This document shows, one piece after another, positions 30,657 to 43,118 of a stretch of 64,000 nucleotides of DNA; position 1 is the stretch's first letter, and the number at the start of each line of letters is the position of its first letter. Under the pieces are notes generated by a model, which worked only from the letters and a program-made list of their open reading frames with translations, had not been told where the DNA came from and made no database searches. Source of the stretch: Muricea muricata (taxonomy: Eukaryota > Cnidaria > Anthozoa > Malacalcyonacea > Plexauridae); contig OY979717.1 in assembly GCA_963855995.1 (NCBI GenBank), forward strand, positions 46,218,044-46,282,043. Direction: 5' to 3'. The translations under genes were made by a program, and so were the position numbers.

Positions 30657-33600
30657 TTACTAATAGTAAGGTTAGTTTATTATCGCATTACAATATCAAC
30701 GACAAGGCTTTAAATTGATCTAAATTGCATCTTAATGAAGCTGGTACTAAAGTGTTTGCTAAAAATATAATTAATTGTATTAATCGTTTTTAGCGGTGAT
30801 TCGGTTGTTCCTGACTCTAGCCAAAGCATTGAGAGATCACCAATATTGCATTTGATCCCTGAGGTTGAGGAACCATTGGATATTATCAATGGTTTCTCTA
30901 TAGACAAAGATAAATCATTATTGGATGATAAAGAATTAAATTTGAAAGAGAATAATGCATGTCCTTTGGAAATTATTCAGAACTTAAAGGGCTTTAGAAT
31001 TGGTCATATAAACATAGCATCTCTAACTAGATATATTGACCAACTCCAGATTTATCTCCGCAAAGAATTCTTTGATATTCTGAGTGTCAATGAAACTCGG
31101 TTAGATAAGCAGATAACGGACTCGATAGTTAATATAAATGGCTATTCTATTGCTAGACATGATAGAAATAGGGACGGCGGAGGAGTAGCAATTTTTTATA
31201 GAAATTGCATTAATGTAGCATTAAGAAATGATTTGATACCTGAGGATTTAGAAGCTATTTGTGTTGAAGTAATGCAGGCTAAATCCAAACCCATTTTAAT
31301 TGCTACAGTTTATAGACCTCCAAATACGTCAATGGATATTTTTGAAAAAATTGAAATTTTAATGCAGAATCTAGATCAAGAGAATAAAGAAGTAATAATA
31401 CTTGGTGATTTTAACTGCGATCTTCTCTCGTCAACAACTAGTAACCATACACGTAAGTTTCTTGACCTAATTGAAGTATTTCAGTTTGATCAAATAATAA
31501 CGCAACCAACTCGTATTACTCAAAATTCTGAAACTTTAATTGATGTTGCTTTGACGAATAGTCCAGAAAATATAGCTAATTCTGGTGTTTTACATATGGG
31601 GATAAGTGATCATTCCCTTATCTATATTTGTAGAAAGATTTCTTTTATCAAATCTCAACCAAAGCTTGTTGAGAGTAGAAATTATAAAAACTATAATCCT
31701 GGATACTTCAATGAGGATCTCGATAACTTACTAAATCAGTATACCTGGGAAAGTACTGACCCAGATTTGCTGTGGTCTCAATTTAAATTTGTATTTAACA
31801 AAATAGCAGATTTTCATGTTCCTCTGAGATCTAGAAAAGTTAGGAACAAATATACTCCTTGGTTAAATGATAATATTAGAAAACAAATAAATCATCGAGA
31901 TTACTTGAGAAAGAAAGCAGTTAAAACCAAATCTACATATTATGATAATGCATATAAGAAAGCTAGAAATAGAATTAATAAGATGATTAAGAATTCAAAG
32001 CAAAAATACTTTCAAAATTATATTGACGGCAACCGAGGAAATCCTAAAAAGATGTGGGATGGTATAAACCAGTTACTAGGTAAAGGATCTAAAACAACGC
32101 ATATTACCTCTTTGAATGTTGGTAGCACTAATGTAACTAACAAGACAAATATAGCAGAATCCATGAACGAGTATTTTACAAGTATAGGACCTAATCTTGC
32201 TGCACAAGTCCCTGGTACAGATATTGAGCCTGAGTCTTATGTTGATGGCTCCGAAAGCACTTTTGTTTTCAAAAGTATCAATATTAATGAAGTTTATAAT
32301 ATGCTTAGTAACTTAAAAACGTCAAAATCCTTTGGTCTTGATAAAATTCCAGCCAGGTTACTTAAAGATTCTTGCTATAGTATTGCGCCTTTCCTAACGA
32401 AAATTTTTAATGCTTCGTTAACATCAAGCGTTTTTCCACAAGAATGGAAAATTGCCCGCGTATCACCTGTTTACAAAGCAGGTGATAAGCGAGAACGTGG
32501 CAACTACCGACCGATATCGGTGTTGTCAGTTGTCGCAGGATTATTTGAGAAAATTATTTATTTGCAACTAAATCAACATTTGGCTGAAAATAATATCCTT
32601 TCTGTTCATCAATCTGGTTTTAGAAAAGGCCAATCTACTGCTACATCGTTATTAAGTACGACTAATTCATGGCTTATCAGCATGGACTCAGGCTTAATAA
32701 ATGGGATTGTGTTTCTCGATTTGTGCAAAGCTTTTGACACGATCGATCATGAAATTTTAATAAATAAATTATATTTATATGGTGTCAAGGGCTCTGCATC
32801 GATATGGTTTAGATCATATTTTACGAACCGAGAGCAAGTTTGTAAAATTGATAACATAATCTCTACATCTCAGGCTGTCAAATGTGGTGTTCCTCAGGGA
32901 TCAAATCTTGGGCCTCTCCTCTTCTTGTTATATATAAATGACCTTCCGAATTGTTTGGTAAATTCTGTACCTGCTATGTTTGCCGATGACACAAATATTA
33001 CTATTTCTGCGGAAACAGCCAAAGATTTAGTAGAAAAATTGAATAATGACTTAAATAATGTACACAATTGGCTTTTAGCTAATAAATTAACCGTAAATGT
33101 TGACAAAAGTGAATATATGTTAATAGGGTCACGGCAGAGATTAGCGGGTATCGATTGCGAGCCAGCAATTAATTTAGGAAGGAAAAACTTAAGGCGTGTT
33201 TCCAAAACAAAAAGTTTGGGAATTTTAATAGATGAAAATTTGAATTGGAATCAGCGAATTGATAATATTAGTAAGAAAGTTTCTCAAGGGATTGGTATTT
33301 TGAGGAGAGCTAAGCATTACATCTCACAACAATCTCTTGTGACACTTTATAAATCATTAGTTCAACCATATTTCGATTATTGCTCGTTAGTTTGGGGCAA
33401 TTGTAACCAAACATGCAAAGATAAGTTGCAAAAGCTGAATAATAGAGCAGCAAGAGTAATAACGGGAGACACATATGAGGTACGTTCAAGTGAAATATTG
33501 TTAAAGTTAAAATGGGAAACATTAGATAAAAGAAGAGAAGAACAAATGATATGTTTGGTTAATTAGGCTTTAAATCATATGCGCTCTCCTGCTATTGCAT

Positions 33601-34062
33601 CAATGTTTCAAATTACGAATAATGAGAACTATAATCTGAGAAGCAACAACAAAATGTTAATGTTGTCAAAACCTAAAACTAACGCCATGAAAAGAAGCTT
33701 TAGTTATGCGGCAGCTAAGGTCTGGAACAGCCGAGTCAGAGATACAGTTGTATCACAAAGTTGAAATTGTTAGTTGATTGTAAATATTTTGCACTGTTGC
33801 TTTGGGAATGTTTTTTATACTTTTTATATCTAATATCTTAATATCTTAATATTATAGCACTCCCAAAGTAGCGGTGTGTGTCAAATTTTGACAGCACGGC
33901 CTAATGGAAAACAACCAATTTATTTACTTAATTAATTATTTTTCTTGTATATTTCTAGTATAGTATAAAAAGTAGTTAAATAGAGTGGAAGTAGTAATTT
34001 AATATATAGGTTGATTAGTTACCGTGTGTAAATAAGTTTAAATAATAATAAAAATAAATAAA
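30657..34062 (+). mobile_element. CR1-like LINE nested in DIRS gag
   Basis: The element runs from the end of the gag word GCTGCGGC to an A-rich tail (AATAATAATAAAAATAAATA, ~34040-34060) on the plus strand, opposite to its host DIRS. It holds ORF2 only, so it is 5'-truncated or lacks ORF1. No target duplication is seen; comparison with gag suggests a few bases were lost at the site. Confidence 0.85.
30777..33764 (+). pseudogene. LINE ORF2 (endonuclease + reverse transcriptase), one TAG
   Basis: An almost intact ORF of about 995 codons. After ~60 residues comes an APE-type endonuclease ([49 protein letters not shown]). Then come the reverse transcriptase motifs [47 protein letters not shown] and the catalytic MFADDTN. 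One in-frame TAG (33564-33566) interrupts the C-terminal tail, whose last part NAMKRSFSYAAAKVWN reads on to 33764. I place the open-frame start after a TAA near 30770, with first ATGs further in. The domain core is uninterrupted, so a protein lacking only about 65 C-terminal residues could be made. Confidence 0.88.
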
Positions 34063-34067
34063 AAAGG

Positions 34068-35021
34068 CACGATCGTAAGCTAGCTAAGCAGAACCGGAAA
34101 ATTGCTGGGCTGTACGCATGATCAACAACTGGTATTTCAGTAAATCGGTCACCCGAGTAGGGTAATAGGCTGTCACAACGAGCGTGTAAACTGCGAATGC
34201 TTGCATCCAAGAAAGAATGTCCGTAATTGCTTTGCACCGTTTGGTCGGCCGAATGATGAGCTGGTCGGCAACGAGTGTAAAACACGGTTCGGCTTCGATG
34301 TGGTCTTCCAAGAGCGAGGCTAATTCAATAAATTCCCCGGAGACTATCGCAGCAACTATCTTGGGAGCGACGGGGGGAATGCCCAGACTCACAACAAGGG
34401 GGAAAAATTAGCAGCTGGAAACGCCGAAGCGCTAGCGGAGGACAGATAACCTGGGGCAAACGACGCCGGAAGAACGTTACCAGGACCGGCGACCGGGTAG
34501 TTACTAGTAAACAAAGATGGCGTACCTGGGATGATAACTTGTGGTGTTTGTCCTGGAGGGAAGGAAGCACTGTAAGGCTGAAATCCTGGAGTTGTAGCAG
34601 GCCACTGGGGTACTAGAGGAGGATTTGACGATGAACCAGCATATGGACCCATCGAGGGCACCTGAACTGACAGGGGTTGCGGAAAGTTCCCCGAGTGAAA
34701 ATTTGACGTTGGTCCGGGTTGACGTTGACGTGGAACGGCCATTGCTGGTAAGACAGGAGCCAACGATGGAGATGCCACTCGAGCCGGGAAGATGGGCGAA
34801 GCGAGCAGGCTTGAGACGTAAAGATGCGACGGCAAAGCTGAACTAGTCGAAGTTGACACAGACGGCGTAATGACGGTTGGAACCAACGAACTGGAGGCCG
34901 CCTGTGAAGGCGACGTAGGCGAGGCCATTGCAACTTCAGGGACAGAAGACGGTGAACTTGAAACACGAGTACGTGAGGACCTTGCTGAGCGATGCATAGC
35001 AGCGAACGAACAGTTAGCCAC
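34068..35021 (-). pseudogene. DIRS gag, 5' part, frameshift and nonsense
   Basis: A Pro/Ser/Ala-rich N-terminal half (MHRSARSSRTR to NFSPLL) is typical of DIRS Gag. A one-base shift in the run TTTTTCCCCC (near 34395-34408) moves it into the next frame, which continues SLGIPPVAPKIVAAIVSGEF. It then reads to LIMRTAQQFSGSA, where TAG (34084-34086) stands where the family has Trp, then LAYDRAF up to the LINE tail. Two independent lesions plus the LINE insertion make it non-functional. Confidence 0.8.
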
Positions 35022-35186
35022 TGGCTAGGCGCAGGGTAAGTGATATTTATACTGACCTAGGGGGCTACAAAACCCGGTACGCAATCCTCAGTCACGCGAC
35101 TAAGTAGCGAGCCCTGTTCGACATTAACTTCCTTTATTGAACCAATGAATACATTTAAAGATTTCACTGATATGTAAACTACGCAC

Positions 35187-35381
35187 CTGGGGTTGAAAAG
35201 TGAAGCCGCGAAGCAAATCTGAAATTTGTTGTTTGAGGTCCCACTTCATTACGGAATCCATCATAGCTTTTGCGCGTTTTTTGCTGTTACGTGTTGCGGA
35301 CACGGAGATTCCGGTTTTATTGGCTTTACAACGTTGAAAATGAGATTTGAAAGTTCGAAGAAGTGAAACACCACTGCTCAT
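35187..35381 (-). CDS. Hypothetical first exon
   Basis: I do not recognise this protein. A 65-codon ATG-led frame (MSSGVSLLRTFKSH to LLRGFTFQPQ) ends exactly at CAG/GTGCGT, a consensus donor. It is basic, with two Ser/Lys/Arg clusters. It lies just outside the DIRS 5' end on the same strand and could be a host first exon or a DIRS-associated leader. No downstream exon was found. Confidence 0.25.
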
Positions 35382-35559
35382 GGCTTTGATAGACACCGTG
35401 TTGACTATTTTTGAGCGACGTTATGGATGTGAAATCTGATCACTCGGAAAGGCACACATTGTAGTTGAACGAAGCGGGTTTTGATACGAACTGGCGAAAT
35501 TGTATTATCGTTATAAATTTAAAACCAGAAAACACTACATTAGCGACGAGGAAAAACTT

Positions 35560-36840
35560 TTTTTACTTCAGCCGGAGAAGATATACAGCTGACTAAGCGG
35601 GCTTAGTGGAGCGAAACCGAAGCGAAGTATCGAACAGAATTACGACATAGCAACGCCATTGTTTGAAAAAAAATCGACCAGTTTAATGGCGACAACGAAG
35701 AATGGCGCCACTATATCGAAAGAATGAATAACTTTTTCACAGCAAACGGCGTCGTCGATCAAGAGAAAAAACGATCAATCTATTTGGTTGGGCAAAGACA
35801 TATAAACTGATTCGAAGTATGATGGCCCCGAGAGATCCGAAAAGGAGCTGACGTGTCATCGTGGAACGATTCAAATTCAACACCCGCTGGCAAAAACTAG
35901 GTGAGACAATTCCAATGTATTCAGCAGATGAAGCGTCTCTCAGAAAATTGCGAATTCGGCACCAATTTGAACAAAGTGTTGCCAGAACGCATTGTATGTG
36001 GGACAAGTGACATGAAAATTTAAATACGTTTGTAAGCGGAATCTAAATTGACTCTCAAACACGCACTCGACCTTGCTATAAGATTAAAACATCTGAAAAG
36101 CACGCTTTAAATCTACGAATGAGTGGTTTACAAGACGAGGATGTTGTACATAAGTTAGACGATATAGTTAGAGATCGTAAGGGCCAAAACACCCTTTAAA
36201 AGTGCTTTCGGTGTGATGGGAGGTACAGTCCTACTTAATATCGTTTTAAGAAAGCTAAATGCATGTGCAAAAGTTGGTCCTACAAATATATCCTGACCAT
36301 GTAGAAGCAAAATGATGGGAAAGAAAGATAAGAGGGGATAGGAAAACAGTGCTTTAGGAGCAGGGGAAACAGTGGTACAAGGAAAGCCCACTCACCACTT
36401 TTCGTAAAACCGACCGAACAGTGAAGTCTCCAACCAATGCACTCATGTTCAATTTTGGTCATAAGAGCACCACGCATGCAAAGTGAACATATCGATCAAT
36501 GGGACACCTGTAGGTATGGAAACTGACACTGGTGCTTCATTGTCTGTTATTAGTGAAGCAACCTATGCTTATTTACAAAGCCAAGGGTGATCCTCGCTTA
36601 CAGGGTACAGATGTAGTCCCCCGTACATACGCTGGAGAGGAAGTGAACCCGGAAGGGTCTTTGGAAGTAACAGCACCATATGAAGGGAAATAATTCAAAT
36701 TGCCTTTTCTCATGGTGTAAGTGAAAGGGTCCAGCTCTTTTAGATGAAAATTGGCTGGAAACGTTTAGTTCCAATGGACCTGCATCTAAAGAAGGTTGTT
36801 CGAAGTTATTCACCTTAAAGTAGTCAAAGCCAACATCCTT
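35560..36840 (+). pseudogene. Ty3/gypsy LTR retrotransposon remnant (Gag-PR)
   Basis: Broken frames show a Gag-like segment (IDQFNGDNEEWRHYIERM, then FFTANGVVDQEKKRSIYL), a partial zinc-knuckle region around CFRCDGRYSPTQYRFKKAKC, and a retropepsin core METDTGASLSVISEATY with the DTG aspartate near 36525. Stops and frameshifts are frequent. No reverse transcriptase, integrase or LTRs were found. This is an old, dead copy. Confidence 0.72.
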
Positions 36841-37340
36841 GTTGATCCCTCAGTCGCCAAAATAGCAGTGTATTTTAAGACGTAATTAAATATAAGTTTA
36901 GGTAATCATGCGATGGCGAGTACAATTTGGGATTGATAGTACGAGTGATGTTTGGAAATTTTGCCAAAATTGGACGAGCCGCCGGGGCGAGAACAATGAC
37001 AGGATGTTCTTAAACTAAATTCAACGAATCCTGGAGTATTTAAACTCCAATCATGCAATAATCGTGTTTATTATCGTGCCTTATATATATATTCATTAAT
37101 TCTAGGCTGAATTTACATTTGAATAAGTGATAGAGTTTGCCTCTCTCGCGTTTCTTCAATGGCTCTGCCAATAGCGTCAGTCAATCGATCTCCTCGTCAT
37201 GTTTTACGAATTCTCCGCCACAATGTTGTCTTTCGAGCGTATAAATCAATAAAACCGCACAAACACGAAACATGTGAGCAGTGATTTAGACGTTAGCAAT
37301 TTTCAGCCTTTCTGGGGGAGGCTCAGTGATTTAAATTGCG
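36841..37340. other. Intergenic, nothing recognised
   Basis: Probably further decayed element sequence; nothing could be named. Confidence 0.35.
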
Positions 37341-37345
37341 TACGG

Positions 37346-37550
37346 TATGGTATGGTATGGTATGGTATGGTATGGTATGGTATGGTATGGTATGGTATGG
37401 TATGGTATGGTGCGGTGCGGTGCGGTGCGGTGCGGTGCGGTGCGGTGCGGTGCGGTGCGGTGCGGTGCGGTGCGGTGCGGTGCGGTGCGGTGCGGTGCGG
37501 TGCGGTGCGGTGCGGTGCGGTGCGGTGCGGTGCGGTGCGGTGCGGTGCGG
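37346..37550. repeat. Pentamer microsatellite with a clean unit switch
   Basis: Thirteen TATGG units (37346-37410) change abruptly to 28 TGCGG units (37411-37550). The array abuts the 3' end of the minus-strand LINE, whose last words are AATAAAGTTAC, so it reads as ACCGC then ACCAT from the LINE's side. Terminal short tandem repeats are known in CR1/L2-group elements. Confidence 0.97.
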
Positions 37551-37643
37551 TAACTTTATTTAGCCTCGGTGGACTCATCAGGATAAAATATATACATATA
37601 TAATGGCTATATAAATTACATTAATAACAGGACAAACACTAAA

Positions 37644-40550
37644 TTAACGCATATAAACAAATATAAAAAATTGAGAACCTGCTTTACATGAGTGCCGTGC
37701 ATTGCTTCTGAAATATTCACTGCAGCCAGATCGAAAAGGGTTTAAAAAATTAGTTTGCCTTAACTTTAGAAAAAGACTGTTCCATATTACTGCACCATTG
37801 TAACTAAAAGAATTTTTTAGGTAGTTTGTGCGAGGAAAAGGAACAGCCAGTTTGCCAGTAATGTCTCTAAGAGAGTAGCCCGAAGCGCAGCTGCGCTCGG
37901 AAAATTTGGAACAAAGATACTCAGGAGCCAAACCATTTACTGATTTATAAACCATAATAGACTTTTGAATTTTCCGTTGTGTTTCCAGATTTTCCCATCC
38001 TAGGCCTTCTAAGAGGCAATCAGCATTAGTGTCATAACTAGAAAATGTCAAAATTCTAGCTGAACGATTTTGCAATTTCTGCAATTTATCAGGAAAAATT
38101 TTATTACAATTCCCCCACACAAAACTGCAATAATCAAAATGTGGTTGAATTAAAGAATAAAATATTGTATGCAGTGCTGATAGAGGAACAAAAGGCCTAA
38201 TGCGTTTCAGCGCACCAAGGCCAGAGGCAATTTTTTTAGAAATGGCATCAACATGAACAGACCATGAAAGATGCTCATCAATGTTAAGACCCAGCAACTT
38301 GGTTGACTCTACCTGTTTGACAGGAGCCCCATTAATTAAAAATACTGGAGCACTATCAAACGTATAGAGTCTCTGTCTTGATCCTATCACCATGAATTCA
38401 GTCTTGAGCATGTTCAATGTTAATTTATTAACAATAAGCCACTGACTAATATGTGCAAGATCATCATTAAGATTGCGTTCAATTTTTGTGATATCATTAT
38501 CCGCAAATGTCAGATGGGTGTCGTCTGCAAACATGCGAGGTTGTGAATGCAAAAGGCAATTCGGCAGATCATTGATGTACAATAAAAATAACAGAGGTCC
38601 TAGGATTGTTGCTTGAGGCACTCCACATGTTAATGAGCGGCTTTCCAATAAGCACCCATTCACAAAACATTTTTGTTGGCGGTCTTTCAAGTAGGACTTA
38701 AACCAATTGTGTACAACCCCTCTAATACCGTACGCGTTAAGTTTCGAAAGTAAAATGTCATTATCTACTGTATCAAACGCCTTTTTAACATCTAAAAAAA
38801 CAACGGCATTCACACAACCTGTATCTATATTGTAAGCTCAGCTATCAACTGTCTCTAATAGACTAATAGCAGTGGAATGAAGGCTGCGGAATCCTGACTG
38901 ACAATTCGAAATCAAATTATGATTAGTTATATACATCATAACTTGATCATAAACAATTCGCTCAAAGACTTTTGCCACAATAGGAACAATAGAAATTGGT
39001 CGATAATTATTCAACTCAGAACGACAACCCTGTTTAAATAAAGGTAAAACTTTGGCACACTTCCACTCATCTGGAAAAATACCAGTAGAAATGGAGCGAT
39101 TAAATATCAGACAGAGAGAGTTCGATATAATATCAGAGCATTCACGTAAAATTCGTGCGGAGATCTTATCAAGGCCTGTTGCTTTAGATTTACTTAGCTT
39201 AGATAGCAACGAAAACACTGTGGAGTTATCTATTGTTTTTAACTTAAACGATTCAAGATCACGTAAATGACCACTTAAGTAGTGCAACGGAGAGTAATTG
39301 TTTACATTAGACGGAATTTCCTCGCCCAGTTTCTGGCCAGTTGTAACAAAATGATTATTAAACGCATTGGCAAGATCTGGAGAATCAGTTACTGTAACGT
39401 CTTCAAGTTTTATCTCCTTAACAAAGGAGCTTTCCGAATTTCTAGAGGTAAGTTCATTTATGACTCCCCATGTTTTATTTGGATCGCCCACGCACTCGTC
39501 AAAAGCCTTATTATAATAGTTTTCTTTAGCCAATTTAATTTGATTGTTTACATCATTACGACAACGTTTGAAAGCATGCCAATCGGCTGGATCATTTGAG
39601 CGAATTGCTGTAATCTTTGAAGCATCTTTTTTGTGCATGCATTGTTTTAGGTGAGGCGTTATCCAGGGTGATTTTAAGATGCCACCCGTTTCGTTCTCCG
39701 CGACACTTAAAAACATATTATTCCAAATATGCCACATGGTGTTAGGATCATTATGTTGACGAATAGAATTCCAGTCCTGGGAAGAAATATCATTGTGAAA
39801 CAAAACGGAATTAAAATTTTTGAATTTACGGTAAGTTACAGTTGAATGACGACTATTGGATAAGCCAACTGCAAGCTTACGATAAACATAAATTAAACTA
39901 TGATCACTAATGCCGATATGGAAAACACCGGAACAAGCCACTCTAGTAGAACAATTGGTATAGATTAAGTCAATCATTGAGCAGGACACGTTAGTAACAC
40001 GAGTGGGTTCATTAATTAGTTGTTGGAGACCATAGACATCCGCAATATCGGTTAAGAGACGTAAATTACTGCCTGAATTGGGAGAACTAACGTTAACATT
40101 CATACCCCCCAAAATATAATACTCCAGACCTTCAGCATCCATCCTACCAACAAGCCTCTCGAACAAATCGAATTTATCAACACTGGAGTCAGGAGGTTGA
40201 TACCAGCTGGCAACGAGAAAAGGCTTGGAACGAGGCTTGTGAATTTCGATACATAAATTTTCCAATTCCCTTACATTCAGATCATGACGGGGAATACAAT
40301 TTACATTATTTTGTACATAAAAACATACTCCACCGCCATGTCTTCCGTTAATATTACGATCTCGACGAAATATTTCATAACCTGGTATAAATAGTTCACA
40401 ATCAGTTATGGAAAAGTCCAGCATTGTCTCGTTAATAGCCAAGACATCAATAGGATTATTACTTAGAAAGACTTTAAGTTCGTCCAGATGTTTCAATAAA
40501 CTAGTTATATTTAAACTAGCCATTTTGAAACCACGAGTTGTTGGTATAAA
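37644..40550 (-). pseudogene. LINE ORF2 main body, one TGA
   Basis: Endonuclease motifs ([43 protein letters not shown]) are followed by the reverse transcriptase: [57 protein letters not shown] and the catalytic MFADDTHL. A single in-frame TGA at 38838-38840, probably from TGG, is the only stop in about 960 codons. In the endonuclease, ILGGMNVNV has Gly-Met where relatives have Asp-Phe (GDFN), so a catalytic-site residue is altered as well. The N-terminal 24 codons lie beyond the inserted palindrome. Confidence 0.88.
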
Positions 40551-41302
40551 CATAGGCGGCCCAATTCAGTGTGTAATTTCATATAGAGATCAGTAGCGAG
40601 CGGCAGCGTATTATTTACATATATAAGATACATAAGGTTGGCAACTAAATTTAAACCTGACGAACATATGACTTTTGTTAAACACAAAATACATCGCTCG
40701 TCGAGTTAAAAACAGGTAAAAAATTATAACACATTAATCTCCGATAATTTTACTACACATACTCACTGAAATTTGTCTTCAATGTTTCCGAATGGCTGCA
40801 AAATTTGAACATATTTTTCATGTATTGACAAAAAATATCTTGTCCCAATGCGGGAGCCAGAGGTGGGCGTAAACGTCAGCATTTAAAAAGCATTTATATG
40901 CTCCTATTGGTGCACTTTCAACGAAGTATTCATTTAGACCAATAGGAGCATATAAATGCTTTTTAAATGCTGACGTGTACGCCAACCTCTGGCATCCCGC
41001 ATTGGGACAAGATATTTTTTGTCAATACATGAAAAATATGTTCAAATTTTGCAGCCATTCGGAAACATTGAAGACAAATTTCATTGAGTATGTGTAGTAA
41101 AATTATCGGAGATTAATATGTTATAATTTTTTACCTGTTTTTAATTCCACGAGCGATGTATTTTGCGTTTAACAAAAGTCATATGTTCGTCAGGTTTAAT
41201 TTAGTTGCCAACCTTATGCATCTTTATATATGTGTAAAACAATACGCTACCGCTCGCTACTGATCTCTATATGAAACTGCACACTGAATTGAGCTGCCTA
41301 TG
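40551..41302. mobile_element. 752-bp near-perfect palindromic element (foldback MITE)
   Basis: Arms of about 362 bp (40551-40912 and 40938-41302) are almost identical inverted copies around a ~25-base spacer. Ends are CATAGGC and GCCTATG, flanked by GTATAAA at 40544-40550 and 41303-41309. It interrupts LINE ORF2 at codon 18-19 without other change. No coding capacity. Its transcript would form a very long double-stranded hairpin. Confidence 0.92.
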
Positions 41303-41360
41303 GTATAAATGGCATAACGGAATTTTTAGTGACTTGAGCAGATAGACATGAAGTGCCCAT
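41303..41360 (-). pseudogene. LINE ORF2 N-terminal 19 codons
   Basis: ATG at 41360-41358 starts 13 bases after the ORF1 stop. The frame MGTSCLSAQVTKNSVMPFI continues in register with the main body on the other side of the palindromic insertion, which duplicated the GTATAAA target. Confidence 0.85.
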
Positions 41361-41373
41361 AATTGGTTGCTAG

Positions 41374-43118
41374 TCAATGCCTATTGATGTGTCTAGAAAA
41401 ATTTGAAGACAAGATATTAGTTCCACTGACATTAAGATGCAGACCACTGCCATTCAAATGCGAGGTAGTGGTGTTAGAGTTAGACAGAATTGACCAGCCG
41501 TTTTGTCTAGCATAGGTGTTTAGATAGGAATTAACTTGTACAACCTTATCATTTAATAATATATTATCCGATCTACAGGTCAAGCTTGAAATTGTTACCT
41601 TCGTTGTATGCGATTCAGCGACAATACTGTGACCAAGATCTGCAATGCGCTCAGCAACATATTCTGCCTAGAATATTTCAAGTCATTCGTACCCACATGA
41701 AGAATTATTTCATCAGGTTTTAGCTCCAGTGATGGCTTCATGTAATGAAACATATGATCAACCCTTGAACCAGAAAAGGACTTAACAACTGACCTCACCT
41801 TTGTAGAAAGGTTTCGGCCTTGTACATACTTTACAATTGAATCCCCCAAGACAACCACAGTCTTACGATCTTTCTCACGATAGCTTTTGCTTTTATTGGC
41901 TTCTTCTGATGGTTGAGCATTTTTATCTTGTAAAACATGATTGTCATTAGAATTTAGGTCTTTCTGTCGTTGTTTCTTTGCCTTTTGTGTTTTGATTATT
42001 CTTTACATGTGTCTTCGCTCTTCTTGCGGGTTACTTTGTATGCTACTCGTAGGTTTGTTAGAATGTGATTTAGATTTAGCACGAGGTTGATCATTGTCCT
42101 CTTCAATATTTAAAACTTCTTGATGACCAACTGACTGTTGATCAGCAGATACATTCGTTTCGCTCTCGTCATCATCTTCTATAGTAAGATACGAGAACTG
42201 ATTATACAGACTTACGGCATCACTGGCAATTTGATTCTCGCTACTTCTATGGACCGTGCACCATGGATTTTTCGGTTGACCCGATTTAATGCGATCGCTT
42301 TTCCCAACGACGTTAACAACATTAGCACAATCTTCATCTAGCAATTGGATAACTGCCACAAGGCTTGCTTTTTCATTTTCTGCAACTGATAATTTAGAGC
42401 TCGTTTCAGTTAGTAAACTTTCAAGTTTCTGTAAATCAGATTTTAAAGCCTTGTTTTCTTTCTTCAATGAATCATTTTCCTGGGTAAGGTGATTAACTCT
42501 CATTTGGTCATTTCGAATTTCACACGCATGAACGAGCTTGTTCATAACAATGGTTGTCTCCGATTTGTACTTATCGAATTCATTTGACAATACATCTATA
42601 CGTTTCATAACATTATCCAGTAAGTTTGCTTCCAAACATATCGGATTATCTTTAAAGCTTTGATCAATTCCACTTGTACTGGCGTTATCATTTAAACTAA
42701 TTGAAAGATGGTTTTGAGAAGCATCAAAATTTAACAATTCTGAATTCGACAAGTTCGCATTTACCATGAAGTTATTATTATTCTGCAGGGAAGGCTTATG
42801 CGCGGGTGTGACATCGAAAAAATCGTCGACGCCTAAATTACACTCGCTATCCGATGAAATGGTGGCAATTTTCTGCAGAATGTCGATATATTCGTCTTTC
42901 ATAGTGCCATCTAACAACACACTTCGACTTTCTTACCACCGAATTGTGATATCTGGTGTCTTTAGCTGTTTGAAACCGCCACGCGGAACTCTCCACTCAA
43001 CTTTGATGTTTAATATCTCATCGACAAACTGTTGAAAAAAATCAAAATCTCCTTGCCATTTAAGTTTACTATTCCTGAAAGTCATTGGATTTATTTTATT
43101 ACTGACACCAAGAGACAT
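41374..43118 (-). pseudogene. LINE ORF1: coiled coil + SGNH esterase, three lesions
   Basis: A ~60-residue N-terminal domain (FFQQFVDEILNIKVEW) is followed by a Ser/Asp-rich linker and a strong coiled coil (LTQENDSLKKENKALKSDLQ). Next comes an SGNH-type esterase domain with block I VVVLGDSIVKYVQ, block III LHVGTNDL and the C-terminal GLHLNVSGT. Lesions are TAA at 42933-42935 (probably from a Tyr codon), TAA at 42003-42005 and a one-base shift near 41668. The ATG at 43116-43118 is the first in frame. ORF1 with a C-terminal esterase is a known CR1-group arrangement; the protein binds RNA as a chaperone in relatives. Confidence 0.82.

Larger units (their letters stand above)
27800..35100 (-). 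mobile_element. DIRS-type YR retrotransposon, split by a nested LINE
   Basis: Order on the minus strand is gag (35021 to 34068, then 30656 to ~30390), reverse transcriptase/RNase H (to 28467) and tyrosine recombinase (28500 to ~27830). This is the standard DIRS order. A plus-strand LINE (30657-34062) sits inside gag. The recombinase C-terminus and 3' terminal repeats were not found. All three genes carry at least one lesion except reverse transcriptase/RNase H, which is open. Confidence 0.85.

Noticed and set aside
37560..37590. CTGATGAGTCC on the minus strand of the LINE 3' UTR as a hammerhead core
   Set aside because: The second core word GAAA is absent (CGAGG instead) and stems do not form.
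37274..37603. Frames of repeated Val-Trp-Tyr-Gly / Cys-Gly-Ala-Val
   Set aside because: Pentamer microsatellite read as protein; no gene.
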